Shown here: piece after piece, positions 7,391-15,304 of the stretch | How positions within the stretch are numbered: position 1 is the first letter of the stretch | Layout: each line of letters starts with the position of its first letter | NCBI GenBank assembly: GCA_913053235.1 | Contig: CAJXFT010000016.1 | Span: forward strand, 1 to 32,273 | Reading direction: 5' to 3' | Origin: an uncultured Alphaproteobacteria bacterium | GTDB taxonomy: Bacteria; Pseudomonadota; Alphaproteobacteria; UBA828 | Length of the DNA stretch: 32,273 bases | Translations under genes and position numbers: made by a program | Notes under the pieces: model-generated | The model's database searches: none | Told to the model about the DNA's origin: nothing | The model's input: only the letters and a program-made list of their open reading frames with translations

Positions 7391-7657
7391 TTATTTGAAA
7401 AATTAAGGAAACTGCTTGGAATTCCTACATATTGTGGGTAGCTACGAATGCATCACAATATACGGTATTTTATTGCATACCAGCACGCAAGCGCGTTTCG
7501 TGGCGAAACGGAACACAACGAGAACAATATTCATTTCCAGTTATTTGAAATTCGATAGCGGGCGGCAGGTATCCGATCCCTCCGCAAGCCATTTCGTTAA
7601 TAACATCCTGTCTGTTTGCATTAATTCCCGGGGCCAAACACTTGTTTTTATTTGAAA
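7391..7657. repeat. Three copies of TTATTTGAAA upstream of mraZ
   Basis: Identical 10-mers occur at 7391-7400, 7541-7550 and 7648-7657, all in the same orientation. The last lies 4 bp upstream of the predicted -35 box. Such a repeat is not expected by chance in about 430 bp and suggests binding sites for an unidentified regulator. Confidence 0.6.
7494..7510. repeat. Hairpin CGTTTCG-TGG-CGAAACG
   Basis: A perfect 7-bp stem with a 3-base loop, with no following T-run. It could be a DNA-binding palindrome or an RNA structure; it does not look like a terminator. Confidence 0.4.
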
Positions 7658-7661
7658 TCAT

Positions 7662-7690
7662 TTGACGTCCAAACTTTCCCACGATATACC
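7662..7690 (+). promoter_or_regulatory. Predicted dcw promoter upstream of mraZ
   Basis: TTGACG (7662-7667) and TATACC (7685-7690) are separated by exactly 17 bp, giving 5/6 and 4/6 consensus matches. Transcription would begin near 7697, leaving a leader of about 90 bases. The MraZ-type boxes run from the -35 box to the start site. Confidence 0.65.
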
Positions 7691-7701
7691 ATGATGTCCC
7701 A
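7667..7701 (-). promoter_or_regulatory. Phased MraZ-box-like operator (four TGGNN repeats)
   Basis: On the minus strand TGGGA, TGGTA, TGGGA and TGGAC occur every 10 bp (plus-strand TCCCA 7697, TACCA 7687, TCCCA 7677, GTCCA 7667) with 5-bp spacers. This is the architecture described for E. coli MraZ sites (TGGGN direct repeats with 5-nt spacers). The boxes cover the spacer, -10 box and start site of the promoter, which fits autorepression by MraZ. Confidence 0.6.
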
Positions 7702-7773
7702 AGTGCCTGGTTAGGCGTGGTATTCGCGTCGCCCACGGCTTTCAGACGATGCGCGCGGGACGGATGTTTATTT

Positions 7774-7779
7774 GGGGAG
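7774..7779 (+). promoter_or_regulatory. Ribosome binding site choosing the mraZ TTG start
   Basis: GGGGAG lies 7 bases before TTG 7787, an ideal distance. The alternative GTG 7781 would be one base away, and TTG 7772 lies upstream of the site. Confidence 0.55.
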
Positions 7780-7786
7780 CGTGGAC

Positions 7787-8257
7787 TTGGCTTTATTTAC
7801 CGGCCATGTCGTCAACAAGGTGGACCGCAAGGGACGGGTGTCCGTTCCGGCGTCGTTCCGCAACGAACTCGCCAAACTGAGTTTCCCCGGCATCGTCGTC
7901 TTTCCCTCTCCCGAGGGCCTGCCCGCCATCGATGGCGCCGGCATCGATTGGCTGGAAAATCTGAGCGCCAATTTCGGCACCGCAAATCCTTTCGCGCCCA
8001 AACTGCGCCAGGCCCGGATGGCGCTGTTCGGCCAAGTCGAGCGGCTCGGCTTCGACCCGGAGGGCCGCGTCATCCTCACCCGCGGGCTCATGGAACAGGC
8101 CAATATCAGCGACAGCGCCGCCTTTATCGGCATGGGCGAAACGTTCCAGATTTGGCAGCCGGAGGCCGGCGCATCGGTGCTCGGCGACGCCATCGCCGGC
8201 GCCCCGGCCGAGTTCGAAGCGATGGCGCAAAACGGCTCGTCGGAGGGTGATTCGTGA
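7787..8257 (+). CDS. mraZ: MraZ transcriptional regulator of the dcw cluster
   Basis: The 156-residue product has two tandem MraZ/AbrB-like half-domains, each with the DxxxR signature: VDRKGRVSVPASFR at the N-terminus and FDPEGRVILTRGL in the middle. E. coli MraZ forms a ring-shaped oligomer that binds repeats upstream of its own gene and represses the cluster. I chose TTG 7787 because GGGGAG lies 7 bases upstream and the resulting MALFTGHVVNKVD start resembles alphaproteobacterial MraZ proteins. The track's TTG 7772 and a GTG at 7781 are the alternatives. The C-terminal about 15 residues are low complexity. The stop overlaps the rsmH start (TGATG). MraZ-type operator boxes over the upstream promoter suggest autoregulation. 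Confidence 0.93.
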   Translation: MALFTGHVVNKVDRKGRVSVPASFRNELAKLSFPGIVVFPSPEGLPAIDGAGIDWLENLSANFGTANPFAPKLRQARMALFGQVERLGFDPEGRVILTRGLMEQANISDSAAFIGMGETFQIWQPEAGASVLGDAIAGAPAEFEAMAQNGSSEGDS

Positions 8258-9261
8258 TGGCCAGCGGTTCTTCATCGCGTCGGGCCGGGGCCGCCACGGG
8301 CGGTCACACACCGGTCATGCTGGCCGAGGTCTTGGAGACGCTGGCGCCGCGCGACGGCGCCGTCTATGTCGATTCCACCTTCGGCGGCGGCGGCTACAGC
8401 CGCGGCCTCCTGGAGGCGGCGGCGTGCCGCGTCTGCGCCATCGACCGCGACCCGGCGGCGATCGAGACGGGTGCGGCGCTGGCCCAGCGCTATCCCGGCC
8501 GCGTGACGCTGATCCAGGGCCGCTTCGGCGAGATGCAACAATTGCTGGCGCCGCACGGCATTCGCGAGGTCGACGGCATCGCCTTCGATCTCGGCGTTTC
8601 CTCAGCCCAGCTTGACGATGCGGCGCGCGGTTTTTCGTTCCGCTACGACGCCGCCCTCGACATGCGCATGGGCAGCGGCGGGCCGAGCGCCGAAGAGGTG
8701 ATCAACGGCGCGACGCAGGAAATGCTCGCCGATCTGATTTATGATTACGGCGAGGAGCGCCGCGCCCGCGCCATCGCCCGCGCCATCGTCGCGGCGCGCA
8801 CCGAGGCGCCGATCCGGCGCACCAGCCAGCTCGCCGACATCGTACGCGCCGTGGTGCGCCGCGGCGCCGGCGGCATCGACCCGGCGACGCGCACCTTTCA
8901 GGCGCTCCGCATCTACGTCAATGACGAGCTCGGCGAGCTCGATCTCGGTCTCGCCGCCAGCGAACGGATGCTGCGCCCGGGCGGCCGCCTCGCCGTGGTG
9001 TCCTTCCATTCGCTCGAGGATCGCCGCGTCAAGGCCTTCCTCAATCGGCGCGCCGGCGCCACACCGCGGCCGAGCCGCCATCTTCCCGAAGCGCTCGGCG
9101 ACGCCACAAAAATGCCGCAACCGAGTTTTAACCTGCTGCGCAAGCGGGCGCTGAAACCCGGCGCCGCCGAGCTGAGCGCCAACCCGCGTTCGCGCTCGGC
9201 ACGGCTGCGCGGCGGCGAACGCACCGGGGCGCCGGCCTGGCCCGAGGGCGCGGCGCCATGA
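8257..9261 (+). CDS. rsmH: 16S rRNA m4C1402 methyltransferase RsmH (MraW)
   Basis: RsmH uses SAM to N4-methylate C1402 in the ribosomal P site of 16S rRNA. The 334-residue protein has the N-terminal HTPVMLAEVLETL motif, the SAM-binding loop YVDSTFGGGGYSRGLL, the family segment AFDLGVSSAQLDDAARGFSF and the C-terminal VVSFHSLEDRRVK with the NPRSRSARLR tail. The length fits the family. Two adjacent starts are possible, GTG 8254 and ATG 8257. GGAGGG lies 6 and 9 bases upstream respectively, and I prefer the ATG, whose TGATG junction with mraZ permits coupling. Its last bases overlap ftsL as ATGA. Confidence 0.95.
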   Translation: MASGSSSRRAGAATGGHTPVMLAEVLETLAPRDGAVYVDSTFGGGGYSRGLLEAAACRVCAIDRDPAAIETGAALAQRYPGRVTLIQGRFGEMQQLLAPHGIREVDGIAFDLGVSSAQLDDAARGFSFRYDAALDMRMGSGGPSAEEVINGATQEMLADLIYDYGEERRARAIARAIVAARTEAPIRRTSQLADIVRAVVRRGAGGIDPATRTFQALRIYVNDELGELDLGLAASERMLRPGGRLAVVSFHSLEDRRVKAFLNRRAGATPRPSRHLPEALGDATKMPQPSFNLLRKRALKPGAAELSANPRSRSARLRGGERTGAPAWPEGAAP

Positions 9262-9548
9262 TTAGGCCCGACCTCATTCTGTGGATCGGCCTGCCGGCCA
9301 TCGTCACCATCGCGCTGCTCCTCATCAGCTATCAGGTTCAGCGCCTCGAGAACGAGTTGGACCGGCTGGAGCGCGCGGCGATCGCGCAACAGGAAGAGAT
9401 ACATGTGCTGAACGCCGAATGGAGTTTTCTCAACCGCCCCGAACGGCTGGCCCGCCTGGCCGAGCGCCATTTGCAGCTCGCCCCCGTGGCGCCCAGGCAG
9501 ATGATTTCCTTTACCGACGAACCCCCGTTTCAAGGCCTGGAAGAATGA
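9258..9548 (+). CDS. ftsL: FtsL-like cell division protein
   Basis: The 96-residue product is a small bitopic protein: a short cytoplasmic N-terminus, one membrane helix (about 7-24, LILWIGLPAIVTIALLLI) and a periplasmic coiled coil (about 25-55, QRLENELDRLERAAIAQQEE). A conserved-looking NRPERLARLAERHLQL segment follows, as in alphaproteobacterial FtsL-like proteins. FtsL works with FtsB and FtsQ to activate FtsW/FtsI at the septum. Identity rests on size, topology and position between rsmH and ftsI, since FtsL sequences diverge strongly. Both ends overlap neighbours by ATGA. No ftsB is in the window. Confidence 0.88.
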   Translation: MIRPDLILWIGLPAIVTIALLLISYQVQRLENELDRLERAAIAQQEEIHVLNAEWSFLNRPERLARLAERHLQLAPVAPRQMISFTDEPPFQGLEE

Positions 9549-11302
9549 GCGAATTATCGGTCCGAGCCTGGCGCGATGCCGCCGGGGAAATGAGCCGCAA
9601 TGGCGGCATCGAGAAACTCAGCGCCCGCGACGCCCGCCGGCCGCTGGAGACGGCGCGCACCCGCCTGCTCGTCGCCGGCGCCATATTCGCGCTGTGTTTT
9701 GCCATTCTAGGCGGCCGCCTGGTTCAGCTTTCGCTGCTCGGCGATGGCACCGACATGGCGCGCACCGCCCAGCACGGGAGCGCGCTTTTGACGCTTCAGC
9801 GCGCCGACATCCTCGACCGCAACGGCGCCCTCCTGGCCACCAACCTGCCCTCCCAGTCGCTCTATGTGGACCCCACTCTGGTGCTCGATGCCGTGGAAGC
9901 GGCGCGCAAGATCCACGGCGTTCTGCCCGAGCTGTCGCGCCAGGAGATCACCGACAAGGCCAGCGCCACGGGAAGTTTCCGCTGGATCCGGCGCAATCTC
10001 ACGCCCGAGCAATATTATGCCGTCAACCGCCTCGGCCTGCCCGGCTTCGGCTTCCGGCGCGAGGAACGGCGCGTCTATCCGCATGGCTCGCTGTTCGTTC
10101 ATACGCTCGGTTTCGCCGGCATCGACAATAGCGGCCTGGCCGGGCTGGAAGCCGCCCGCGACAGCGATTTGAAAAGCCTGGCGGCAAGCCATGGCGGCGC
10201 CATGATCACCTCGCTCGACAGCCGCGTTCAGCATATCGTCAATGGCGAACTGGCCGCCGCAATGGCCGAGTTCGACGCCAAGGGCGCCGCCGGCATCGTG
10301 CTCGACGTGCATAGCGGCGAGGTGCTGGCGCTTTCCAGCCTGCCCGACTTCAATCCCTATGACCTCAAATCCAGCAAGGCGGATCAGCGCTTCAACCGCG
10401 CCACGCTCGGCGTCTACGAGCTCGGCTCGACCTTCAAGGCCTTCACCACCGCCATGGCGCTCGAATATGGCGTCGTCGATCTGGGCGACCGCTATGACGC
10501 CACCGAGCCGCTCAAGGTCGCGCGCTTTGTCATCCGCGACGACCATCCGCAAAACCGCTGGCTCGATATCCCGGAAATCTTCATCCACTCATCGAATATC
10601 GGCGCCGCCCAGATGGCGCGCGACGTCGGCGCCGAACGGCAGAAGGAATTTCTCGGCCGTCTCGGGATGCTCTCGCAATTGCCTCTTGAGCTGGCCGAGA
10701 ACGGCCGCCCGCTGGCGCCGCGCCGGTGGCGTGAAATCAATGTCATGACCATCGGTTACGGCCACGGCATCGCGGTAACGCCGCTGCATCTGATCAACGG
10801 CTTCGCCACCCTGGTGAATGGCGGCATCATGCGCCCGCCGACATTGCTGCGCCGTGACGGCGCGGTGGCGGGGAAACGCGTGATGACGCGCGAAACCTCG
10901 GATGCGATGCGCGCCCTGATGCGCATGGTGGTCGAAGACGGCACCGGCAAGAAGGCCGAAGCCGCCGGCTATCTCGTCGGCGGCAAGACCGGCACGGCGG
11001 AAAAGGCGGTGCGCGGCGGCTACAAGAAAAACGCCCTGATCACCACTTTCGTCGGCGCCTTTCCCATGGATGCGCCGCGCTATGCCGTCTTGGTGATGCT
11101 CGACGAGCCGCATGGCAACAAAGCCACGCACGGCTTCGCCGCCGCCGGCTGGAATGCGGCGCCGGTGGTCAGCCGGATCGTTTCGCGAATCGCACCCATG
11201 CTGGGCGTCATGGCGCTGCTGCCGTCGGACGAAGATGAAGAAGACAGTGAACGCTTGTTGGTGCGGGCCGATGGAGAGGGCCGCCGATTTGCGTCTTTTT
11301 GA
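9545..11302 (+). CDS. ftsI: Septal peptidoglycan transpeptidase FtsI (PBP3)
   Basis: This class B penicillin-binding protein of 585 residues cross-links septal peptidoglycan with FtsW. One N-terminal membrane helix (about 41-60, LLVAGAIFALCFAILGG) is followed by the PBP dimer/pedestal domain (about 75-235) and the transpeptidase domain. The catalytic motifs are all present: S295-T-F-K298 with the nucleophilic serine, S349-S-N351, and K481-T-G-T. The ATG at 9545 overlaps the ftsL stop as ATGA and gives a typical cytoplasmic tail. The track's longer ORF from 9281 runs antiphase through ftsL. The C-terminus extends about 10 residues past the family end with an acidic then basic tail and overlaps murE. 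Confidence 0.95.
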   Translation: MSELSVRAWRDAAGEMSRNGGIEKLSARDARRPLETARTRLLVAGAIFALCFAILGGRLVQLSLLGDGTDMARTAQHGSALLTLQRADILDRNGALLATNLPSQSLYVDPTLVLDAVEAARKIHGVLPELSRQEITDKASATGSFRWIRRNLTPEQYYAVNRLGLPGFGFRREERRVYPHGSLFVHTLGFAGIDNSGLAGLEAARDSDLKSLAASHGGAMITSLDSRVQHIVNGELAAAMAEFDAKGAAGIVLDVHSGEVLALSSLPDFNPYDLKSSKADQRFNRATLGVYELGSTFKAFTTAMALEYGVVDLGDRYDATEPLKVARFVIRDDHPQNRWLDIPEIFIHSSNIGAAQMARDVGAERQKEFLGRLGMLSQLPLELAENGRPLAPRRWREINVMTIGYGHGIAVTPLHLINGFATLVNGGIMRPPTLLRRDGAVAGKRVMTRETSDAMRALMRMVVEDGTGKKAEAAGYLVGGKTGTAEKAVRGGYKKNALITTFVGAFPMDAPRYAVLVMLDEPHGNKATHGFAAAGWNAAPVVSRIVSRIAPMLGVMALLPSDEDEEDSERLLVRADGEGRRFASF

Positions 11303-12758
11303 ACTCAGGGATGAAGGCCGCGGGGCGCATGAGGGTAAGGATGTGGAGATAACCGGCCTGACATCGGATTCGCGCGAAGTCCGGCCGGGCTTTCTGTTCG
11401 CGGCGCTCGACGGCAGCCGCGCGCGCGGCGCCGATTTCATCCCCGAAGCTTTGCTGAACGGCGCCGCCGCCATCCTGGCGCCGCCGGGAACCAGCCTCGG
11501 CGAGGCGCCACCAGGCGCCGCGAGTCTGATTTCGGACGCTAACCCGCGCCGCCGTTTTGCCGAGATGGCGGCGCGCTTTTTTGTCCGCCAGCCGCGCACC
11601 ATCGCGGCCGTGACCGGCACCAACGGCAAGAGTTCGACCGTCACCTTCATCCGCGAACTGTGGCGCGCCGGCGGATCGAAGGCCGCCAGCCTCGGAAGCC
11701 TCGGCGTCGAAGGCGACGGTCCAGCCTCCGATGTCACCTTGACCACGCCCGATCCGGTGGTCCTGCATCGCACCCTGGCGGCGCTCGCCGAGGCCGGCGT
11801 GACGCGCTGCGCATTGGAGGCGTCGAGTCACGGCCTCGATCAATACCGCCTCGATGGCGTCCGCGTGACCGCTGCCGCGTTCCTCAACCTGACCCGCGAC
11901 CATCTCGACTATCACCGCGATCTGGAAAGTTACTTAGCCGCCAAGCAACGCTTGTTCGCCGACGTCATGGCGCCGGGCGGCGATGCGGTATTGAACGGTG
12001 AATCGCCCTACAGCCAGCGCATCGCCGAGATCTGCCGCGCCCGCGGCCACCATATTCTGCGCTTTGGCGGCGCCGACGCCGATATCCGGCTGATATCGCG
12101 CCGCGACGAGAATTTCGGCCAGCGCATCGAGCTCGAACTGCTCGGCACGGCCTATGATCTGTTCATCCCGCTGCCCGGCGCCTTTCAGGTGCAAAACATG
12201 ATGGCCGCCGCCGCGCTGGCCATCGCCACCGGCATGTCGGAGGATCAAGTGGCGGCCGCTCTGCCGCGCCTCGCCGGCGTCCGCGGGCGCCTCGAACTGG
12301 CCGCCCGCCTGCCCGGCGGCGCGCCGGTCTATGTCGATTACGCGCACACGCCCGACGCCTTGGAAGCCGCCCTCAATGGGCTGCGGCCCTATATCAGCGG
12401 CCGCCTCATCCTGTTGTTCGGCTGCGGCGGCGACCGCGATGCCGGCAAGCGCCCGCAAATGGGCGAAATCGCCGCCCGGCTGGCCGACATGGTGTTCGTC
12501 AGCGACGACAATCCGCGCTACGAGGATGCGGCGTCGATCCGCCACGAAATCATTGCCGCCTGCCCGGATGCCATTGAAATTTCCGGGCGCGGCGAGGCGA
12601 TCGCCGCCGCCATCGCCGAGCTGCGCCAGCATGACCTGCTGTTGATCGCCGGCAAGGGCCACGAGCAGGGCCAAAGCATCGCCGAGCGCTGGGTACCCTT
12701 CGATGACGGCGAAATGGCGCGCCGCGCCGTCATGGCGCATGCGCGGATGCCGTCATGA
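11289..12758 (+). CDS. murE: UDP-MurNAc-L-Ala-D-Glu:meso-diaminopimelate ligase MurE
   Basis: MurE adds meso-diaminopimelate to UDP-MurNAc-dipeptide using ATP, in the cytoplasm. The protein has the three Mur-ligase domains: the UDP-binding part with ITGLTSDSREVRPG, the ATP-binding centre with TGTNGKSS (Lys114), and a C-terminal domain with DYAHTPDALEAAL. DNPR within VSDDNPRYED is the signature for diaminopimelate rather than lysine. Two starts are possible. ATG 11271 has no ribosome site, whereas TTG 11289 has GGAGAGGG 8 bases upstream and yields MRLFEL, which resembles family N-termini, so I chose TTG (489 residues). The gene overlaps ftsI by 14 bases (32 with the ATG) and murF by ATGA. Confidence 0.93.
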   Translation: MRLFELRDEGRGAHEGKDVEITGLTSDSREVRPGFLFAALDGSRARGADFIPEALLNGAAAILAPPGTSLGEAPPGAASLISDANPRRRFAEMAARFFVRQPRTIAAVTGTNGKSSTVTFIRELWRAGGSKAASLGSLGVEGDGPASDVTLTTPDPVVLHRTLAALAEAGVTRCALEASSHGLDQYRLDGVRVTAAAFLNLTRDHLDYHRDLESYLAAKQRLFADVMAPGGDAVLNGESPYSQRIAEICRARGHHILRFGGADADIRLISRRDENFGQRIELELLGTAYDLFIPLPGAFQVQNMMAAAALAIATGMSEDQVAAALPRLAGVRGRLELAARLPGGAPVYVDYAHTPDALEAALNGLRPYISGRLILLFGCGGDRDAGKRPQMGEIAARLADMVFVSDDNPRYEDAASIRHEIIAACPDAIEISGRGEAIAAAIAELRQHDLLLIAGKGHEQGQSIAERWVPFDDGEMARRAVMAHARMPS

Positions 12759-14203
12759 ATAAAAGCGTGAACATGACAGTGCCATTGTGGAGCGCCGCCG
12801 AGGCGGCCGATGCCACCGGCGGCGAGCAGCGCGGCGATTGGCGCGCCGACGGCGTCTCGATCGACAGCCGCACCCTGGCGCCGGGCGATTTGTTCGTCGC
12901 CCTCAAGGGCCCCAATCATGACGGCCATGACCATGTCGCCAAAGCGCTCGACGCCAGCGCCGCGGCGGCGATGGTCGAGCGCGCGCCGGATATCGAGAGC
13001 GCGCCGGCGCCGCTTCTGATCGTGCCCGACAGCCTCGAAGGCCTCGCCGCCCTGGCCCAGGCGGCACGGGCGCGCAGCACCGCGCGCATCATCGCCGTCA
13101 CCGGCAGCGTCGGCAAGACCGGAACCAAGGAATTGATCGCCCGGGCGCTGGCTACGGCGGGCCGCGTCTCGGTCAGCGCCGGCAATCTGAACAATTATAT
13201 CGGCGCGCCGTTGAGCCTGGCGCGGCTGCCGGCGGAGGCCGCGTTCGGCGTCTTCGAGCTGGGCATGAATCAGCCCGGAGAAATCGCGCCCCTTTCCCGC
13301 CTGGCGCGCCCGCATGTCGTGCTGGTGACCAATGTCGAGGCGGTCCATACCGAATTCTTCAGCCATGTCGACGCGGTGGCCGAGGCCAAGGCGGAAATCT
13401 TCGCCGGCCTCGAGCCGGGCGCCGTGGCGGTGCTCAATTGCGACAATAAATATTTCGAGTTCTTAAAGGCACGGGCGCGCGATGCCGGGGCGGCGCGCAT
13501 CATCGCCTTTGGCCGCGGCAAGGAAGCCGAGGCGCGCCTGCTCGCCTGGTCACCCGACCGCGAGGGCGGACAGGTTGAAGCGGAAATATGCGGCAGCCGC
13601 TGTTCATACCGCATTTCCCTGAGCGGCGAACATTGGGCGCTCAACAGCGTCGCCGCCCTCGCCACCGCCGTCGCGGCGGGAGCGCCGCTCGGCGCGGCGG
13701 CGGATTCCCTGATCGCGCAGCAGGCCCTGCCCGGCCGCGGCGCGCGCCACCGCCTCGCCGTGCCGGGCGGGCAGTTCGATTTGATCGACGAATCCTATAA
13801 CGCCAGCCCGGTCGCCGTCGGCGCCGCCATCGAATGCTTGAAGAATTTCCCGCCCGGCCCGGGCGCGCGCCGCATCGCGGTGCTCGGCGACATGCTCGAA
13901 CTCGGCGGCGGCGCGGCCGCGGCGCATGCCGCCCTTGCGCCGGCGCTGGAGGCAGCCGGGGTCGATCTGGTGTTTACCGTCGGGCCGCTGATGTCCCACC
14001 TCTTCGCCGCCCTGCCCAACTCGCTGCGGGCCGCTCAGGCGGACAGCGCCGCCGACCTGCTGCCGGCGCTGCGCGCGGCGCTCAGGCCCGGCGATGTGGT
14101 GCTCATCAAAGGCTCGCTCGGCATCAGGATGGGGCTTCTCGTCGATGCTCTCACCGATGACGGCGAAAGCGCGGCGCCGTCCGGTGCGCGGATGAGCGGC
14201 TAG
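12755..14203 (+). CDS. murF: UDP-MurNAc-tripeptide:D-Ala-D-Ala ligase MurF
   Basis: MurF attaches D-Ala-D-Ala to the tripeptide precursor, completing UDP-MurNAc-pentapeptide. The 482-residue enzyme shows the N-terminal [18 protein letters not shown] segment, the ATP loop [13 protein letters not shown] (Lys121), the [16 protein letters not shown] and [19 protein letters not shown] stretches of the central domain, and [16 protein letters not shown] in the C-terminal region. The start overlaps the murE stop as ATGA; a second in-frame ATG at codon 7 is possible. Eight bases separate it from mraY. It is somewhat longer than E. coli MurF (about 452), with Ala-rich loops accounting for the excess. 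Confidence 0.95.
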   Translation: MNKSVNMTVPLWSAAEAADATGGEQRGDWRADGVSIDSRTLAPGDLFVALKGPNHDGHDHVAKALDASAAAAMVERAPDIESAPAPLLIVPDSLEGLAALAQAARARSTARIIAVTGSVGKTGTKELIARALATAGRVSVSAGNLNNYIGAPLSLARLPAEAAFGVFELGMNQPGEIAPLSRLARPHVVLVTNVEAVHTEFFSHVDAVAEAKAEIFAGLEPGAVAVLNCDNKYFEFLKARARDAGAARIIAFGRGKEAEARLLAWSPDREGGQVEAEICGSRCSYRISLSGEHWALNSVAALATAVAAGAPLGAAADSLIAQQALPGRGARHRLAVPGGQFDLIDESYNASPVAVGAAIECLKNFPPGPGARRIAVLGDMLELGGGAAAAHAALAPALEAAGVDLVFTVGPLMSHLFAALPNSLRAAQADSAADLLPALRAALRPGDVVLIKGSLGIRMGLLVDALTDDGESAAPSGARMSG

Positions 14204-14211
14204 GGGGAGCG

Positions 14212-15300
14212 ATGCTTTATAATCTGCTGTTTCCGCTTTCCGATTCGATCGGTTTCTTCAATATTTTCCAGTATCTGACGTTCCGCGCCGGCGCCGCGAT
14301 CGTCACCGCCATATTGGTGAGTTTCCTCGTCGGTCCGGTGCTTATTCGCACGCTCCGCGCGCGCCAGGGCAAGGGCCAGCCGATCCGCGAGGACGGGCCG
14401 GAATCCCACCTCAAGACCAAGCAGGGCACGCCCACCATGGGTGGCTTTTTGATACTTCTCGGCGTTCTCGCCGGCACGCTTCTGTGGGCCGACCTCACCA
14501 ATGCCTATGTCTGGATTATCCTGTTCGTGACCATCGGTTTCGGCGCCGTCGGTTTCGTCGACGATCTGTTGAAGCTGCGCCGCCGCTCGAGCAAGGGCTT
14601 GCCGATGAAAATCAAATTTGTCGTCGAAATCGCCATCGCCGTGGTGGCCGGCCTGTGGATCATATCGGTTTCGGAGGAATCGCTCTCGCACGGCCTGGCG
14701 CTGCCCTTTGTCAAGGCCGTGCTCGTCGACCTCGGCTGGTTCTTCCTGCCGTTTGCCGCCATCGTCATGGTCGGCGCCTCCAACTCGGTCAATCTTACCG
14801 ACGGCCTGGATGGCCTGGCCATCGTGCCGATCATGATCGCGGCGATCACCTTTGCGCTGATCTGCTATGTCGTCGGCAACACCGTCTTCTCCGAATATCT
14901 CCAGGTCCATTACGTCGCCGGCGTCGGCGAGCTGGCGGTGTTTTGCGCCGCCATGGTCGGCACCGGGCTCGGCTTTCTGTGGTTCAACGCCCCGCCCGCC
15001 ATGGTCTTCATGGGCGATACCGGCTCGCTCTCGATGGGCGCGGCACTCGGCGCCGTGGCGGTCATGACCAAGCATGAACTGGTTCTGGTGATCGTCGGCG
15101 GCCTGTTCGTGCTGGAGACCATCTCCGTCATCGTCCAGGTCGCATCGTTCAAATTGACCGGCAACCGGGTGTTCCAGATGGCGCCGCTGCATCACCATTA
15201 TGAAAAAAAGGGCTACGCCGAATCGACCATCGTCATTCGCTTTTGGATCATCGCCGTGATCCTGGCGCTGGCCGGCCTGGCAACCCTTAAATTGAGGTAA
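14212..15300 (+). CDS. mraY: Phospho-MurNAc-pentapeptide translocase MraY
   Basis: MraY transfers phospho-MurNAc-pentapeptide from UDP to undecaprenyl phosphate, forming lipid I at the inner membrane. The 362-residue protein is polytopic with about ten membrane helices. It carries the active-site Asp pair in [11 protein letters not shown], the [10 protein letters not shown] motif, [14 protein letters not shown] and the [13 protein letters not shown] loop near the C-terminus. [11 protein letters not shown] marks the first cytoplasmic loop. A GGGGAG ribosome site directly precedes the ATG. It is one of only a few non-overlapping junctions inside the cluster, with 8 bases upstream and 4 bases before murD. 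Confidence 0.97.
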   Translation: MLYNLLFPLSDSIGFFNIFQYLTFRAGAAIVTAILVSFLVGPVLIRTLRARQGKGQPIREDGPESHLKTKQGTPTMGGFLILLGVLAGTLLWADLTNAYVWIILFVTIGFGAVGFVDDLLKLRRRSSKGLPMKIKFVVEIAIAVVAGLWIISVSEESLSHGLALPFVKAVLVDLGWFFLPFAAIVMVGASNSVNLTDGLDGLAIVPIMIAAITFALICYVVGNTVFSEYLQVHYVAGVGELAVFCAAMVGTGLGFLWFNAPPAMVFMGDTGSLSMGAALGAVAVMTKHELVLVIVGGLFVLETISVIVQVASFKLTGNRVFQMAPLHHHYEKKGYAESTIVIRFWIIAVILALAGLATLKLR

Positions 15301-15304
15301 CAGG

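Larger units (their letters stand above)
7359..7786 (+). promoter_or_regulatory. 430-bp regulatory region upstream of mraZ
   Basis: No convincing ORF lies here; the two small ORFs have no recognisable features and lie in AT-richer DNA. The region holds three copies of TTATTTGAAA, a hairpin at 7494-7510, a sigma70 promoter at 7662-7690 with phased MraZ-type boxes, and a leader of about 90 bases to the mraZ start. It is the probable main entry point of transcription for the dcw cluster. Confidence 0.65.

Noticed and set aside
7708-7722. Plus-strand TGGTT-N5-TGGTA as additional MraZ boxes
   Set aside because: Only two degenerate copies on the opposite strand, out of register with the four-box array.
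7416-7736. Small ORFs on both strands between rnpB and mraZ
   Set aside because: No ribosome site or motif, and they overlap the promoter and operator elements.
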